Source of the DNA: Roseovarius azorensis
Lineage (GTDB): Bacteria; Pseudomonadota; Alphaproteobacteria; Rhodobacterales; Rhodobacteraceae
DNA length: 64,000 nt
Direction of reading: 5' to 3'
NCBI RefSeq assembly: GCF_900109455.1
Contig: NZ_FOAG01000004.1
Span: 240,580-304,579, forward strand
Part shown: in pieces, positions 26,631 to 35,246 of the stretch
Numbering within the stretch: the first letter of the stretch is position 1
Layout of the letters: each line of letters opens with the position of its first letter
Position numbers and translations under genes: made by a program
Notes under the pieces: generated by a model
The model's input: only the letters and a program-made list of their open reading frames with translations
Database searches by the model: none
What the model was told of the DNA's origin: nothing

Positions 26631-27695
26631 ATGGCCAGAACCACCCCCATAACATCCGACGCAATCCGTGCCTTTCAGGCCGACAATCCAAGGATGCGAA
26701 CCCGCGATCAGGCTGACAGCCTGGGCATCAGCGAGGCACAGCTGGTCGCGGCCTCCTGCGGGCGGGGTGCGACCCGGATTGCGGCCCACCCCGATCAGGT
26801 AATGGCCGCCGCGCAAAAGTTGGGCAAGGTGATGGCACTAACCCGCAACGAAAGCTGCGTGCATGAAAAGGTGGGGCGGTATGACAACTATCACACCGGC
26901 AAACATGCCGCGATGATCCTGACCGAGGATATCGACCTGCGGATATTCCCCAGTCATTGGCACCACGCCTTCATGGTCGAGGCCGAAACGGAAACCGGAC
27001 CGCGCCGCAGCCTGCAGGTATTCGATGCCGCAGGCGATGCGGTTCACAAGATTCTCCTGCGCGCGGAGTCCTCGCTTTCGGCGTGGGACGCGCTCCGGCT
27101 GTCGCTGGCCGTGCCCGATCAGGCGGATACCCTGGCCGTCGCGCCGCGCACTCCGCCCGAGGCCGCGAAATCCAACCCCGACAAGATCGAGGTGCTGCGC
27201 GAGGAATGGCGGCGAATGACTGACACACACCAGTTCCTGCGCCTGACCTCCAAGCTGCGGATGAACCGTCTCGGGGCCTACCGCATCGCGGGCGCACCCT
27301 TTGTCCGACCGCTGGTTCCCGAAGCCGTGAATGCGTTGCTGGCGCAACTGGCGCAGGACGGCACAGAAGTGATGGTATTCGTGGGCAATCGCGGCTGCAT
27401 CCAGATCCATTCGGGACCGATTGTTACGCTCAGGCCGATGGGACCTTGGCAAAACGTGATGGATCCGGGCTTCAATCTGCATCTGCGGCTCGATCATGTG
27501 GCCGAGGTCTGGGCCGTGGACAAGCCCACCCAGCGCGGCGCGGCCATATCGGTCGAGGCGTTCGATGCGCAGGGGGCGCTGATCTTTCAGATCTTCGGGC
27601 TGGGCAAGGAGGGCCGCGACAGCCGCGCCGCCTTTGGCCGGACCGTGGCCGTGCTGCCGGGACTGCAGGATACCGCAGCAGAGGTGGCGTCATGA
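26631..27695 (+). CDS. hmuS: Heme utilisation protein HmuS/HemS family
   Basis: 354 residues from the ATG at 26631, preceded by GAGGCAGG; the frame opens at 26475 but family members start about here (IRAFQADNPRMRTRDQADSLGISEAQLVAA). Two repeated halves of the HemS fold are visible: the first with LGKVMALTRNESCVHEKVGRYD and HWHHAFMVE, the second with MVFVGNRGCIQIHSGPIVTL and FNLHLRLDHVAEVWAVDKPT. Cytoplasmic proteins of this family accept heme from the importer and degrade or pass it on. First gene of hmuSTUV, overlapping hmuT by ATGA. Confidence 0.92.
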   Translation: MARTTPITSDAIRAFQADNPRMRTRDQADSLGISEAQLVAASCGRGATRIAAHPDQVMAAAQKLGKVMALTRNESCVHEKVGRYDNYHTGKHAAMILTEDIDLRIFPSHWHHAFMVEAETETGPRRSLQVFDAAGDAVHKILLRAESSLSAWDALRLSLAVPDQADTLAVAPRTPPEAAKSNPDKIEVLREEWRRMTDTHQFLRLTSKLRMNRLGAYRIAGAPFVRPLVPEAVNALLAQLAQDGTEVMVFVGNRGCIQIHSGPIVTLRPMGPWQNVMDPGFNLHLRLDHVAEVWAVDKPTQRGAAISVEAFDAQGALIFQIFGLGKEGRDSRAAFGRTVAVLPGLQDTAAEVAS

Positions 27696-28591
27696 CCCGG
27701 CGCTGGCTGTCACGGCGCGCGGTGCTGGCACAGGCGGGCGCGCTCATGGCTCTCACCGGCGCGGGCATGGCCGGAAATGGCGGGCGCGTGCTTGCCATCG
27801 GCGGATCGGTGACCGAAATCGTCTATGCGCTGGGTCAGGGTCACCGCCTGATTGCGCGCGACACCACCTCGACATGGCCGCCCGAGGCCGCGAACCTGCC
27901 GGATGTAGGCTATACCCGCGCCCTCAGCCCCGAGGGTGTGCTATCCGTGGCCCCCACCCTCATCCTCGCCATCGAAGGCGCCGGACCGCCCGAAACGGTC
28001 GAGGTTCTGCGCCAGTCGGGCGTGAGCTTCGTGACAATTCCCGAGGCGCAAAGCGGCGACGGTATCCTCGAAAAGATCGCTGTTGTGGGCGAAGCTCTTG
28101 GCGTGCCGGACAAAGCCGTAACGCTCATCGACAAGACCCGCACCGCGCTGAATGCGGCAACCGCGCAAACCGCAGAGACTGAAGCGTCGGACCGCAAACG
28201 CGTACTCTTCATCCTCAGCCTTCAGGGCGGGCGGATTCTCGCCTCGGGACGCGACACGCAGGCGTCGGCGATCATCGAAATGGCGGGCGGCGTCAACGCG
28301 GTGACCGAATTCGAAGGCTACAAACAGTTGACCGACGAAGCCATAGCACAGGCCGCGCCGGACGCGATCCTGATGATGGATCGGGGCGGCGATCATACCA
28401 TCGCCGACGAACACCTCCTTGCCATGCCCGCGATCCGCACAACCCCGGCTGGCCGGAACGAAAAAATCCTGCGGATGCAGGGACTATACCTGCTGGGCTT
28501 TGGTCCGCGCACGGCGCAGGCCGCCCTGGATCTCAATGCGGCTCTCTACGGCCAAAACGATGCGGCCACGCATGACACTGACCCAAGCTGA
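27692..28591 (+). CDS. hmuT: Heme ABC transporter substrate-binding protein
   Basis: 299 residues. N-terminal twin-arginine-like or Sec signal (TRRWLSRRAVLAQAGALMAL). Periplasmic type III (BtuF-like) binding protein: RVLAIGGSVTEIVYALGQGH, DVGYTRALSPEGVLSVAPTLI and LDLNAALYG at the C terminus. Tyr in VGYTRALS is the conserved heme-ligating residue in HmuT proteins. Hands heme to HmuUV. Coupled to hmuS by ATGA and overlapping hmuU by 20 bp. Confidence 0.93.
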   Translation: MTRRWLSRRAVLAQAGALMALTGAGMAGNGGRVLAIGGSVTEIVYALGQGHRLIARDTTSTWPPEAANLPDVGYTRALSPEGVLSVAPTLILAIEGAGPPETVEVLRQSGVSFVTIPEAQSGDGILEKIAVVGEALGVPDKAVTLIDKTRTALNAATAQTAETEASDRKRVLFILSLQGGRILASGRDTQASAIIEMAGGVNAVTEFEGYKQLTDEAIAQAAPDAILMMDRGGDHTIADEHLLAMPAIRTTPAGRNEKILRMQGLYLLGFGPRTAQAALDLNAALYGQNDAATHDTDPS

Positions 28592-29642
28592 AACACTCGC
28601 CCCGCCCCGCGCCCGTGACCGTCGCGCGACCGCGCGGCGCGCCCACTTCTGGCTGACGCTCCTGCTGCTGTGCACCTGCGCCATCAGCCTGGAAACCGGC
28701 GCCTCCGGCGTCTCGCTGCTGTCAGCGCTCCGAAGCGGGGTGGCGGGCGAGGCGCCTTTCCAGAGCATCATCCTCTGGGAGGTTCGCCTGCCCCGCGTAC
28801 TGCTCGGCGTGCTGGTCGGGGCGGCGCTGGCGGTTTCCGGCGCGGTGATGCAGGGCCTGTTTCGCAATCCGCTGGCCGATCCGGGTATCGTCGGAGTCAG
28901 CGCCGGGGCCGGGCTGGGCGCGGTGACGGCGATCGTGCTGGGTGGCCTGGTGCCCATCGGGCTGCGCGACAGTCTGGGCATCTACCTGGTGCCGCTCGCG
29001 GCCTTTCTCGGTGGCTGGGCCTCGGTCCTGCTGCTCTACGGCGTGGCCACGCGCAGCGGTCGCACATCCGTCGCGACAATGCTTCTGGCGGGGATCGCGC
29101 TCGGGGCCCTGTCGGGGGCGGTCTCCGGCCTGCTGATCCATGCCGCCGACGATCAGCAGCTGCGCGATCTGACCTTCTGGGGTCTTGGCTCGCTCGCCGG
29201 GGCGACCTGGACCAAGGTAGCGGTCGCCACGCCGATCATCGCCGTGGCGGTGATCGGCGCGACGCTCCTTGGGCGCAGCCTCAACGGCCTGGCCTTCGGC
29301 GAGGCAACCGCGCTGCATCTCGGGATCCCCGTGCAGCGGGTCAAAAACCTCGCCATTCTCACCGTGGCCGCTGCGACCGGCGGCGCCGTGGCGGTCTCTG
29401 GCGGCATCGGGTTCATCGGCATCGTAGTGCCGCATCTGCTGCGGCTGGCGACCGGACCGGATCACGGCCCCTTGCTCGTCAACTGCGCCCTGCTCGGAGC
29501 GAGCCTGCTGCTCGGCGCCGATATCATCAGCCGCCTGATAATCGCCCCTGCCGAATTGCCCATCGGCATCGTCACGGCAGTGCTTGGGGCACCCGTGTTT
29601 CTGTGGATCCTGCTCCGGCGACGCGGCCTGATGGACCTGTGA
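28572..29642 (+). CDS. hmuU: Heme ABC transporter permease
   Basis: 356 residues, FecCD/BtuC family with about ten membrane helices. Characteristic stretches: LWEVRLPRVLLGVLVGAALA, AVMQGLFRNPLADPGIVGVS, GGIGFIGIVVPHLLRLATGP (the ATPase-contact loop) and ELPIGIVTAVLGAPVFLWIL. Start chosen at the ATG at 28572, inside the end of hmuT. Overlaps the hmuV start by one base (TGATG). Confidence 0.93.
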   Translation: MTLTQAETLAPPRARDRRATARRAHFWLTLLLLCTCAISLETGASGVSLLSALRSGVAGEAPFQSIILWEVRLPRVLLGVLVGAALAVSGAVMQGLFRNPLADPGIVGVSAGAGLGAVTAIVLGGLVPIGLRDSLGIYLVPLAAFLGGWASVLLLYGVATRSGRTSVATMLLAGIALGALSGAVSGLLIHAADDQQLRDLTFWGLGSLAGATWTKVAVATPIIAVAVIGATLLGRSLNGLAFGEATALHLGIPVQRVKNLAILTVAAATGGAVAVSGGIGFIGIVVPHLLRLATGPDHGPLLVNCALLGASLLLGADIISRLIIAPAELPIGIVTAVLGAPVFLWILLRRRGLMDL

Positions 29643-30433
29643 TGCTGCGGGCAGATAAGGTTTCGGTCGATATCGGCCGCATGCGCATCCTGAGCGAGAT
29701 CGACGCCACCGCAGCGCCGGGCGCAGTGACAGCCATCGTCGGGCCCAACGGCTCGGGCAAGACAACGCTCCTGCGCGCCCTGACCGGCGAGATCGCGGCA
29801 CGGGGAAACCTCACGCTCGACGGCGTCCGCATCTCCCCGCGCAATGCCGCCGCCCTTGCCGTGCGCCGGGGCGTGCTGCCACAGGCCTCACACCTCGCCT
29901 TTCCCTTCACCGTCCTCGAGGTGGTACGCATCGGCCACCGCGCCGGTCGCTTCGCCGGCCGGCCTGACCTGCCCCTGCACGCCCTCGACCGGGTGGGCCT
30001 GCGCCATATGGCGGACCGATTTTACCAGGATCTCTCGGGCGGCGAACAGCAGCGCGTACAACTGGCCCGGGTTATGGCACAGATCTGGGAGCCGGTCGGA
30101 CAGGACGGCCCCAACTGGCTGTTTCTGGACGAGCCGGTCTCAAGCCTCGATATCGGGCAACAACTGGCAATCATGAGGCTCGCACGGGATTTCGCCACAC
30201 GGGGCGGTGGCGTGGTGACGGTGATGCACGATCTCAACCTGACCGCGATGTTCGCCGATAGCGTCATGGTCCTGCACAACGGAAAGGTCGCCGCCACGGG
30301 AACGCCCAGGGATGTCCTGACCTCGGCGATCCTCTCTCGCGTCTATGACTGCAATCTGCAGGTCAGCACGCCACCGCCTCACGGCATCGCCTACATCCTG
30401 CCGCAGGCGTCAAACGGTACTGCGGCACCCTAA
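29642..30433 (+). CDS. hmuV: Heme ABC transporter ATP-binding protein
   Basis: 263 residues. Walker A IVGPNGSGKTTLLRAL, Q-loop LPQASHLAFPFTVLEVVRIG, signature LSGGEQQRVQLARVMAQ, Walker B WLFLDEPVSSLDI, switch VTVMHDLNLTAMFAD. These are typical of the heme/vitamin B12/siderophore importer ATPases. Last gene of the heme operon; a run of degraded mobile DNA follows immediately. Confidence 0.93.
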   Translation: MLRADKVSVDIGRMRILSEIDATAAPGAVTAIVGPNGSGKTTLLRALTGEIAARGNLTLDGVRISPRNAAALAVRRGVLPQASHLAFPFTVLEVVRIGHRAGRFAGRPDLPLHALDRVGLRHMADRFYQDLSGGEQQRVQLARVMAQIWEPVGQDGPNWLFLDEPVSSLDIGQQLAIMRLARDFATRGGGVVTVMHDLNLTAMFADSVMVLHNGKVAATGTPRDVLTSAILSRVYDCNLQVSTPPPHGIAYILPQASNGTAAP

Positions 30434-30512
30434 CCGGCAATCCGAACCTTTTTAAGCGCAGTTCCTGCGCCATCGACCAGATCACAAAGCAGAGAAACCC
30501 ATTCTTCGATAA

Positions 30513-30647
30513 TCTTGGATTCTCAGTGGTGAGCCATCGGCCATCAGGCAGGCCAAGCGGCGCGCACCGATCGTTGCGAGCCTTTTTGACCGCTTCTTGG
30601 AGGAATATGTCGAGGAGCACTGCAAACCCACCACAGCCCGCGATTAG
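30513..30647 (+). pseudogene. Tyrosine recombinase (integrase) N-terminal remnant
   Basis: Between stops at 30510 and 30645 a 44-codon frame reads GEPSAIRQAKRRAPIVASLF followed by DRFLEEYVEEHCKPTTARD. The second part matches the start of the SAM-like core-binding domain of phage/island integrases, where a consensus like ERFLxEYVxxHCKPxTAxEY is common. The catalytic domain is absent. A dead fragment marking a former integration event. Confidence 0.55.
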
Positions 30648-30688
30648 CGGGGCGGAATTGGTCGATGTGTGCGTCCGTTGACTATACA

Positions 30689-30841
30689 TTACGTAGAAAG
30701 TGCCCGGATGGGTTCATGTCCTACGTAACGTTATGTAAGGGGCCAGGAACGCGGGTCAGCCCACTATGTCCTAAAAGAACTGCCGTGGCGGAACGCAACC
30801 CCTTATGTAAGGACCCGGGCACGGCACAGTGCTCTTACATA
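30689..30841 (+). repeat. Short repeats resembling iterons
   Basis: TTATGTAAGG occurs at 30731-30740 and 30803-30812, in both cases joined to a run of G or GGA. Related forms are TTACGTAG at 30689 and, inverted, CTTACATA at 30834. They sit just upstream of a Rep-like fragment, the position of an origin with iterons. Four copies with variable spacing make this suggestive, not proven. The remaining sequence of the gap 30434-30977 is otherwise empty apart from the integrase fragment. Confidence 0.35.
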
Positions 30842-30977
30842 TCGTTAACGATGGCAAATCCCGCCCTGCCCGAAACTCCTGCCAATCCGGATTGCTGATG
30901 AATGACGACGACATGACAGGGAAAGCTGGCCGAACCGGATCACAAACCGAACCCCTATCCTGACTGACTACAACGGC

Positions 30978-31403
30978 GTGCAGTTGCATATCAAAGGCCA
31001 CGGCGGGGCCGGGTATCGTATTCTGGCCAATGGCGGGCCGATGGGCGCGCAATGGGCGTTCAAGAAACCCAACCCGAAAGACCCTTGGGGGATCAGGGTT
31101 ATTCTCGGTTCGGCCTTTCTCGCGACACTTGGCCTTGGCGCAGCGCGCGCGCATCTGGATATCGTGCTGGAGCGGTTGGGCATCCGCGCCCGCCCCGAGG
31201 ATATCAGCATTTCCCGCGTCGATTACTGCGTGGATATTCTCGCGCCGCCCGAATTCGTGCTAGATCCCGAGGCGTTCATCATGCATTCCAGCACGCGCCG
31301 CCGCGATAACATCGCCAATACCGATATGGCGGTCAGTGGCAAATCGGGCCGCACGACTGTCCACCGGATGCCCAGTAGAAGACGTAGGTCTTGTCCTGAT
31401 TGA
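30978..31403 (+). pseudogene. Replication-initiation-protein-like fragment
   Basis: Open from a GTG at 30978 (the frame extends to about 30960). It encodes LHIKGHGGAGYRILANGGPM, then a stretch with LERLGIRARPEDISISRVDY and CVDILAPPEFVLDPEAF. The RVDYCVDIL motif resembles the metal/DNA-binding region of Rep_trans-type replication initiators of plasmids and small phages. Homology stops at about 31355, where the sequence switches to the end of a rhodanese gene on the other strand, so the C-terminal half is missing. Family assignment is tentative. Confidence 0.45.
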
Positions 31404-31641
31404 ATTCGGGTTTGTGTGCCGGGCTTTCCGGGTCGATATGGAATTCCATCATACCGCGCGACGACTTAACGGCCCCGGCGATGACGCCTGTCTTTGCCTG
31501 TTCGGTACCATCGCGCAGGTCGACAAAGACTTGATCGGAAGAGCCGGTTAAGCTCAATGCCTCCATGGCGCTGATTGCAGGCACGGACGCCACCGCCTCT
31601 TTCACAATGTGCCTGGAAGTCTTGGTAATGGCCTGCGGCAT
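31333..31641 (-). pseudogene. Truncated rhodanese with Trp at the catalytic Cys
   Basis: 102 codons from the ATG at 31641. The rhodanese-like core is recognisable: VSAISAMEALSL-like N terminus, VFVDLRDGTEQAKTGVIAGA, VKSSRGMMEFHIDPESP and KTYVFYWASGGQS. The active-site loop should read YCASGGRS; here the Cys codon is TGG (Trp) at 31372-31374. After this the sequence switches at about 31355 into the Rep-like fragment, removing the C-terminal third. It cannot be a working sulfurtransferase. Confidence 0.7.
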
Positions 31642-31680
31642 ATTCAGATTCCTTTTCCGGACGGCGTCAGATCGCTCAGA

Positions 31681-32145
31681 TCAAATTTCAAGGTCGAGGC
31701 GGGGTTTCCAGAACGGGCGGAACAGCTCGATCTTGGGACAGCGGTTCATCACCACTTTCAGGCCCGCGTCTTGCGCGAGCTTCGCCGCCTGGTCGTCGTA
31801 GACACCGATCTGTCCCCAAAGCACTTTCGCACCGATGGCGATCGCCTTTTTCGTGATGGCATAGAGCTCCTCTTTCGGCCGGAAAACCTCGACCATATCG
31901 ACCGGTCGATCGATTTCTTCGAGCGAATGATACACCGGAATACCCCGGATCTCCGTCAGGTTCGGGTTCGGATTCACCGGGATCATGTCGTATCCTGTCT
32001 CGTGCAACACGCGCAGCACCCCATAGCTGAACTTGGTCTTGTCGGCACTTGCCCCGACCATGGCGATGGTCTTGACCGATTTCAGGATGTCAGCGATGTA
32101 CTGCTGGTCGTAGTCGTAGAGTTCATCAAGCGCGGCTGCTGGCAT
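31681..32145 (-). CDS. CoA-binding domain protein (YccU-like)
   Basis: 154 residues from the ATG at 32145, which has AAGGAAC just upstream. Rossmann-like CoA-binding domain: VKTIAMVGASADKTKFSYGV, DMIPVNPNPNLTEIRGIPVY, VDMVEVFRPKEELYAI, GAKVLWGQIGVYDDQAAKLA and a terminal MNRCPKIE. Small proteins of this type bind CoA or nucleotides; function unknown. It follows the ferredoxin gene by only a base, so the three minus-strand genes 33870-31681 probably form one operon. Confidence 0.85.
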   Translation of the reverse strand: MPAAALDELYDYDQQYIADILKSVKTIAMVGASADKTKFSYGVLRVLHETGYDMIPVNPNPNLTEIRGIPVYHSLEEIDRPVDMVEVFRPKEELYAITKKAIAIGAKVLWGQIGVYDDQAAKLAQDAGLKVVMNRCPKIELFRPFWKPRLDLEI

Positions 32146-32146
32146 G

Positions 32147-32515
32147 TTAACGTTCCTTGGGTGTGGCAATGTCCGCCTTCAACTCATGCGGCTCCAGCGG
32201 GTCGAGGAATGGGTTTCGGTAGAGTTTGTCATGGCTTTCGACGCCGATTTCCAAAGTGCAATCTGTAACGGCGCGTGCGACGCAGAGCAGGACGTAGCCA
32301 TTGTTGATCTGACGATTGTTCAACGCCACCTGGCGGCGCTGGTCAACCTCACCTGCGGTCAGCTTGGCCGCACAGGTAATGCAGCCGCCGTATTTGCAAC
32401 CGTACGGCAGATCGACGCCCTGCTCGCGCAGACAATCCAGCAACGGGCGGCGGGCCTCGACCTGATAGGTCGCACCGCCGCGGTTGGCAATCGTTATGGT
32501 GCGGGTTTTGCTCAC
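32147..32515 (-). CDS. [2Fe-2S] plant-type ferredoxin
   Basis: 122 residues from a GTG that overlaps the stop of the SBP56 gene (GTGA). The cluster ligands are visible: C40, C45, C48 in YGCKYGGCITCAA and C78 in GYVLLCVARA, the C-x4-C-x2-C-n-C spacing of plant-type ferredoxins. No oxidoreductase domain is fused. Start and tight coupling suggest that it donates or accepts electrons for the SBP56-type enzyme, or for an enzyme encoded elsewhere. The last 20 residues form a charged tail. Confidence 0.88.
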   Translation of the reverse strand: MSKTRTITIANRGGATYQVEARRPLLDCLREQGVDLPYGCKYGGCITCAAKLTAGEVDQRRQVALNNRQINNGYVLLCVARAVTDCTLEIGVESHDKLYRNPFLDPLEPHELKADIATPKER

Positions 32516-33870
32516 AGCCAGATATCGCTCGTACAGTCGCCGCCGGGATAACGGGTTTCGTGGCAGCGGCTCGGGCCATTCGGTTCCCTGCCGAAGTCGA
32601 CGATGAAATCCTCGTTGATCTTCATGCCGCCGTTTTCGACATCGCAGTCGATCATCAGCATGACACCGCCCTGGGTGCGGATCTCGGGGTAGAACTGGTT
32701 GTCCCATGTGCTGAACAGCGAGGTTGTAACATAGAGGCGCCTGCCATCCAGCGAGAGTTGATACATCTGCGGCCCGCCCGCAATCTTGACACCATTGACC
32801 TCGGGCGCCTTGCCCAGGAGACCGCCCATATAGACCTGCCCCGTCAGCACAGGGTTGTGCGGATCGCTGATATCGTACTGGCGCATGTCGCCGTGCAGCC
32901 AGTTGTTCAGGTAAAGATACTTGTCGTCCATCGACACGAGGATCGCACTCATCACACCCGGAATCGGGATGGGCCATTCGGGGTGCGGCTCGTTCTCAAC
33001 GTCGATGATTTTTTCCCATTCCCACTTGCCGGCATCGGACTTCCAGAAATGGATCACGTTGGCCGACAGGGCCGCACCGCAAAAGCCGTGGGTGCTGTCA
33101 GGGTTATGGTGGAATTTCACTTCCAGCGGGATCAACCCGTCTTCGCCGAGATACATGGTCTCGACCGGTTTGCGCGCCTCGAAATCCCAGATATGCAGGC
33201 GGCGACCATATTTCAGGTGCCCCACTTCTTCGAGGTCAAAGCCCGGCATGAACGTGTTGGGCGCCGCCCATTCGGAGGATACCATGACGTTGTGGCGCGG
33301 CTGGTACCAGAAATCATAGCTGAACGGGATGTCGCCCATGGTTTCCTCCCAACGGCCCACGATCTCGAAATCCTTGTTGAGATGCAGGTAGCCACCGGGG
33401 GCTTCGCCCTGCGCATCGCCGAGGAACGAAATGATGATCTCGGAGCCGAGGCAATGCACGGTGTGGGGGCCGCTTAGGTTGGTCTTCGACTTGATCTCTG
33501 CCCCGTCAATCACCTTGTGCAGACGCGGCGCGCGGGGGTCGGTGGCCGTATCGACAACATGGATGTTGTTCGATCGCACACCGGGCACCAGCAGGTACTT
33601 ACGACTCATCCCTGCGTCATCATGGCACGACGAACAGGCGTTCCACCCCATGTGGTGCAACTCGTCCCCGATGCCCGGCATCTCGAGACGGTGGATGACC
33701 TGAGAATATGTCGGGCTGTCGGGATCCACGTCAACGGTCGCCAGATAGTCCGGCTTCTGAATCCCGGTACCCGTGTAGATGGCGATCGTGTAGAGCAGTT
33801 TTTCGCGTGGGGCCTTGATGGCCTCGGTCGGGCTTGCATACCCCGGGCCGCAACATGCGCCGTCCATCAT
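32512..33870 (-). CDS. SBP56-family protein (selenium-binding protein / methanethiol oxidase type)
   Basis: 452 residues from the ATG at 33870 after GGGAGG. Strong SBP56 match: N-terminal DGACCGPGYASPTEA, HHMGWNACSSCHDD (conserved Cys pair and His), GPHTVHCLGSEIIIS, EVKFHHNPDSTHGFCGA, PGVMSAILVSMDDKYLYLNN and LDGRRLYVTTSLFSTWDNQF. Bacterial members include MtoX, a copper enzyme turning methanethiol into formaldehyde, sulfide and peroxide; His-rich blocks are metal ligand candidates. No signal peptide is seen and no SCO1/MauG-type maturation genes lie nearby, unlike described mtoX loci, so the activity is uncertain. Linked to a ferredoxin and a CoA-binding protein; divergent IclR regulator at 33940. 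Confidence 0.85.
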   Translation of the reverse strand: MMDGACCGPGYASPTEAIKAPREKLLYTIAIYTGTGIQKPDYLATVDVDPDSPTYSQVIHRLEMPGIGDELHHMGWNACSSCHDDAGMSRKYLLVPGVRSNNIHVVDTATDPRAPRLHKVIDGAEIKSKTNLSGPHTVHCLGSEIIISFLGDAQGEAPGGYLHLNKDFEIVGRWEETMGDIPFSYDFWYQPRHNVMVSSEWAAPNTFMPGFDLEEVGHLKYGRRLHIWDFEARKPVETMYLGEDGLIPLEVKFHHNPDSTHGFCGAALSANVIHFWKSDAGKWEWEKIIDVENEPHPEWPIPIPGVMSAILVSMDDKYLYLNNWLHGDMRQYDISDPHNPVLTGQVYMGGLLGKAPEVNGVKIAGGPQMYQLSLDGRRLYVTTSLFSTWDNQFYPEIRTQGGVMLMIDCDVENGGMKINEDFIVDFGREPNGPSRCHETRYPGGDCTSDIWL

Positions 33871-33939
33871 CACATTCCTCCCTTGCGGTCACGCCATGTT
33901 TCTCGTAATTCGATAAATAGATTCTCACAAGGAAAAAAT

Positions 33940-34707
33940 ATGCATCTTGAACGCCTCACACTGATTCTCGAAATCGTTGGCCAGAAGGGCGAGGCCACGG
34001 TGACCGAGATTTGCGCCCATTCGGATCTGCCCAAGCCGTCTGCCTACAGGCTTGTGCAGGACTTGGTCAGCGTCGGCCTGCTGGAACCTGTCGGGCGTGG
34101 GCAGTTCACGATCGGCACCCGCCTGAAAGGGATTACACACAGCGATAATTCCGACCGCACGCTGCTGGAATTGATCGCGCCAACGCTGAAACAAGCCGCC
34201 AAGCAGTTTGGAACCGCGTTTTTCCTGTCGCGGCTGCGCGGGAAATCCGTGGAAATCATTCATGTCGAGACGCCGGACACCGGAGTGTCCTATCTTCATC
34301 CGGGATTGGGAAAGCGCCCCCTGCATGCCTGTTCCTGCTCAAAGGCTATTGCTGCCTTTTCGCCGGAGTTGTTTTCGACCGGCGAAATTGAAGGCCGGTT
34401 GCGCGCATACACTGAATTCACCCTGACAGACGTGCATGACCTGGAAGCGGAATTCGAGACCATCCGTCAGCGCGGATTTGCGGAATGCGTGGAAGAAATC
34501 GAGCGCGGCATGTGCTCGGTCGCAGCCCCCCTTGCGCCAAGCGGGCCGGGGGCCACGTTGTCAATTGGTGCTACCGGATCGGTGCGGGTTTTCACGCCAG
34601 AATTCCGCAAAACACTTGGTCCTCAGATCACCCAGATCGCGCGTGAAGTGTCGACACTCTTGGGCTGGGGTATCAAGCAGGATACCAGGATAGAAAGCCT
34701 GTCCTGA
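33940..34707 (+). CDS. IclR-family transcriptional regulator
   Basis: 255 residues from the ATG at 33940 (AAGGAAAAAAT upstream). Winged helix: RLTLILEIVGQKGEATVTEI, then SDLPKPSAYRLVQDLVSVGL. Effector domain: FGTAFFLSRLRGKSVEIIHV, GKRPLHACSCSKAIAAFSPE and GFAECVEEIERGMCSVAAPL, the typical IclR ligand region. Divergent from the SBP56 operon across a 69-bp gap, so it most likely controls that operon in response to a small metabolite. Confidence 0.9.
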   Translation: MHLERLTLILEIVGQKGEATVTEICAHSDLPKPSAYRLVQDLVSVGLLEPVGRGQFTIGTRLKGITHSDNSDRTLLELIAPTLKQAAKQFGTAFFLSRLRGKSVEIIHVETPDTGVSYLHPGLGKRPLHACSCSKAIAAFSPELFSTGEIEGRLRAYTEFTLTDVHDLEAEFETIRQRGFAECVEEIERGMCSVAAPLAPSGPGATLSIGATGSVRVFTPEFRKTLGPQITQIAREVSTLLGWGIKQDTRIESLS

Positions 34708-35062
34708 CGCTCCGTTCTGCCTTGGATTGCAACCTCGCACTGAGAGCCCTCGGGTAGTTGCGACGCATTTTCCGAGGCTCTGGGCGGTAGAAAATGGTGC
34801 TGGGGTAATGGCGGCATCTTGGTCGAACTGGCCCGCTCCGAGATAAGTTTTCCAAGGCAGGAATTGTATTGCGCGACAAGTGACGATGTGGGGTCAGGCT
34901 GCCACTGCTAGGATTGCCCGTCGAATCGGGTGTGGCACGATTGCCGCACTCGACCAGCCCCGATTTCTTGCACCACCTGCTTCCGTATTGCTTCCGGCAA
35001 AACCTGAAGGCGAACTGCAATACAAATACCACCGCACAAGCGATTGATATTAAACGAGAAAG
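34708..35062. other. Intergenic stretch downstream of tRNA-Lys
   Basis: 355 bp with no gene that I can support. It contains the paired TGCTTCC motif at 34978-34995 described separately. The rest is unremarkable. Confidence 0.6.
34978..34995 (+). repeat. TGCTTCC-N4-TGCTTCC pair beyond tRNA-Lys
   Basis: Two TGCTTCC copies separated by 4 bp (GTAT), followed by GGCAAAA, lying 68-85 bp past the CCA end of the tRNA-Lys gene. The same arrangement recurs at 50229-50246 beyond the tRNA-fMet scar. Candidate integrase arm-type site. Confidence 0.45.
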
Positions 35063-35138
35063 TGGTGAGCCGTACAGGATTCGAACCTGTGACCCACTGA
35101 TTAAAAGTCAGTTGCTCTACCAACTGAGCTAACGGCCC
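35063..35138 (-). tRNA. tRNA-Lys (anticodon TTT)
   Basis: 76 nt on the minus strand with encoded CCA (35063-35065). The acceptor pairs GGGCCGT with ACGGCTC (one G-T pair). D arm TAGCTCAGTTGGTAGAGCA, anticodon loop CTTTTAA with anticodon TTT, and T arm GGTTCGAATCC are standard. Confidence 0.97.
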
Positions 35139-35246
35139 ACTAGGGGCGGTATCTAGAAACACCTTGGCGGGGGGTCAACCCCGAAAGTGCAGGATAATTC
35201 GGCGAGACGCTGGATTCATTCCGCGCCCGGGTTTATATGCGCGCGG

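Noticed and set aside
34708..35062. Possible integrase gene near tRNA-Lys
   Set aside because: Only a short minus-strand frame exists, with no integrase motif; I kept just the repeat pair.
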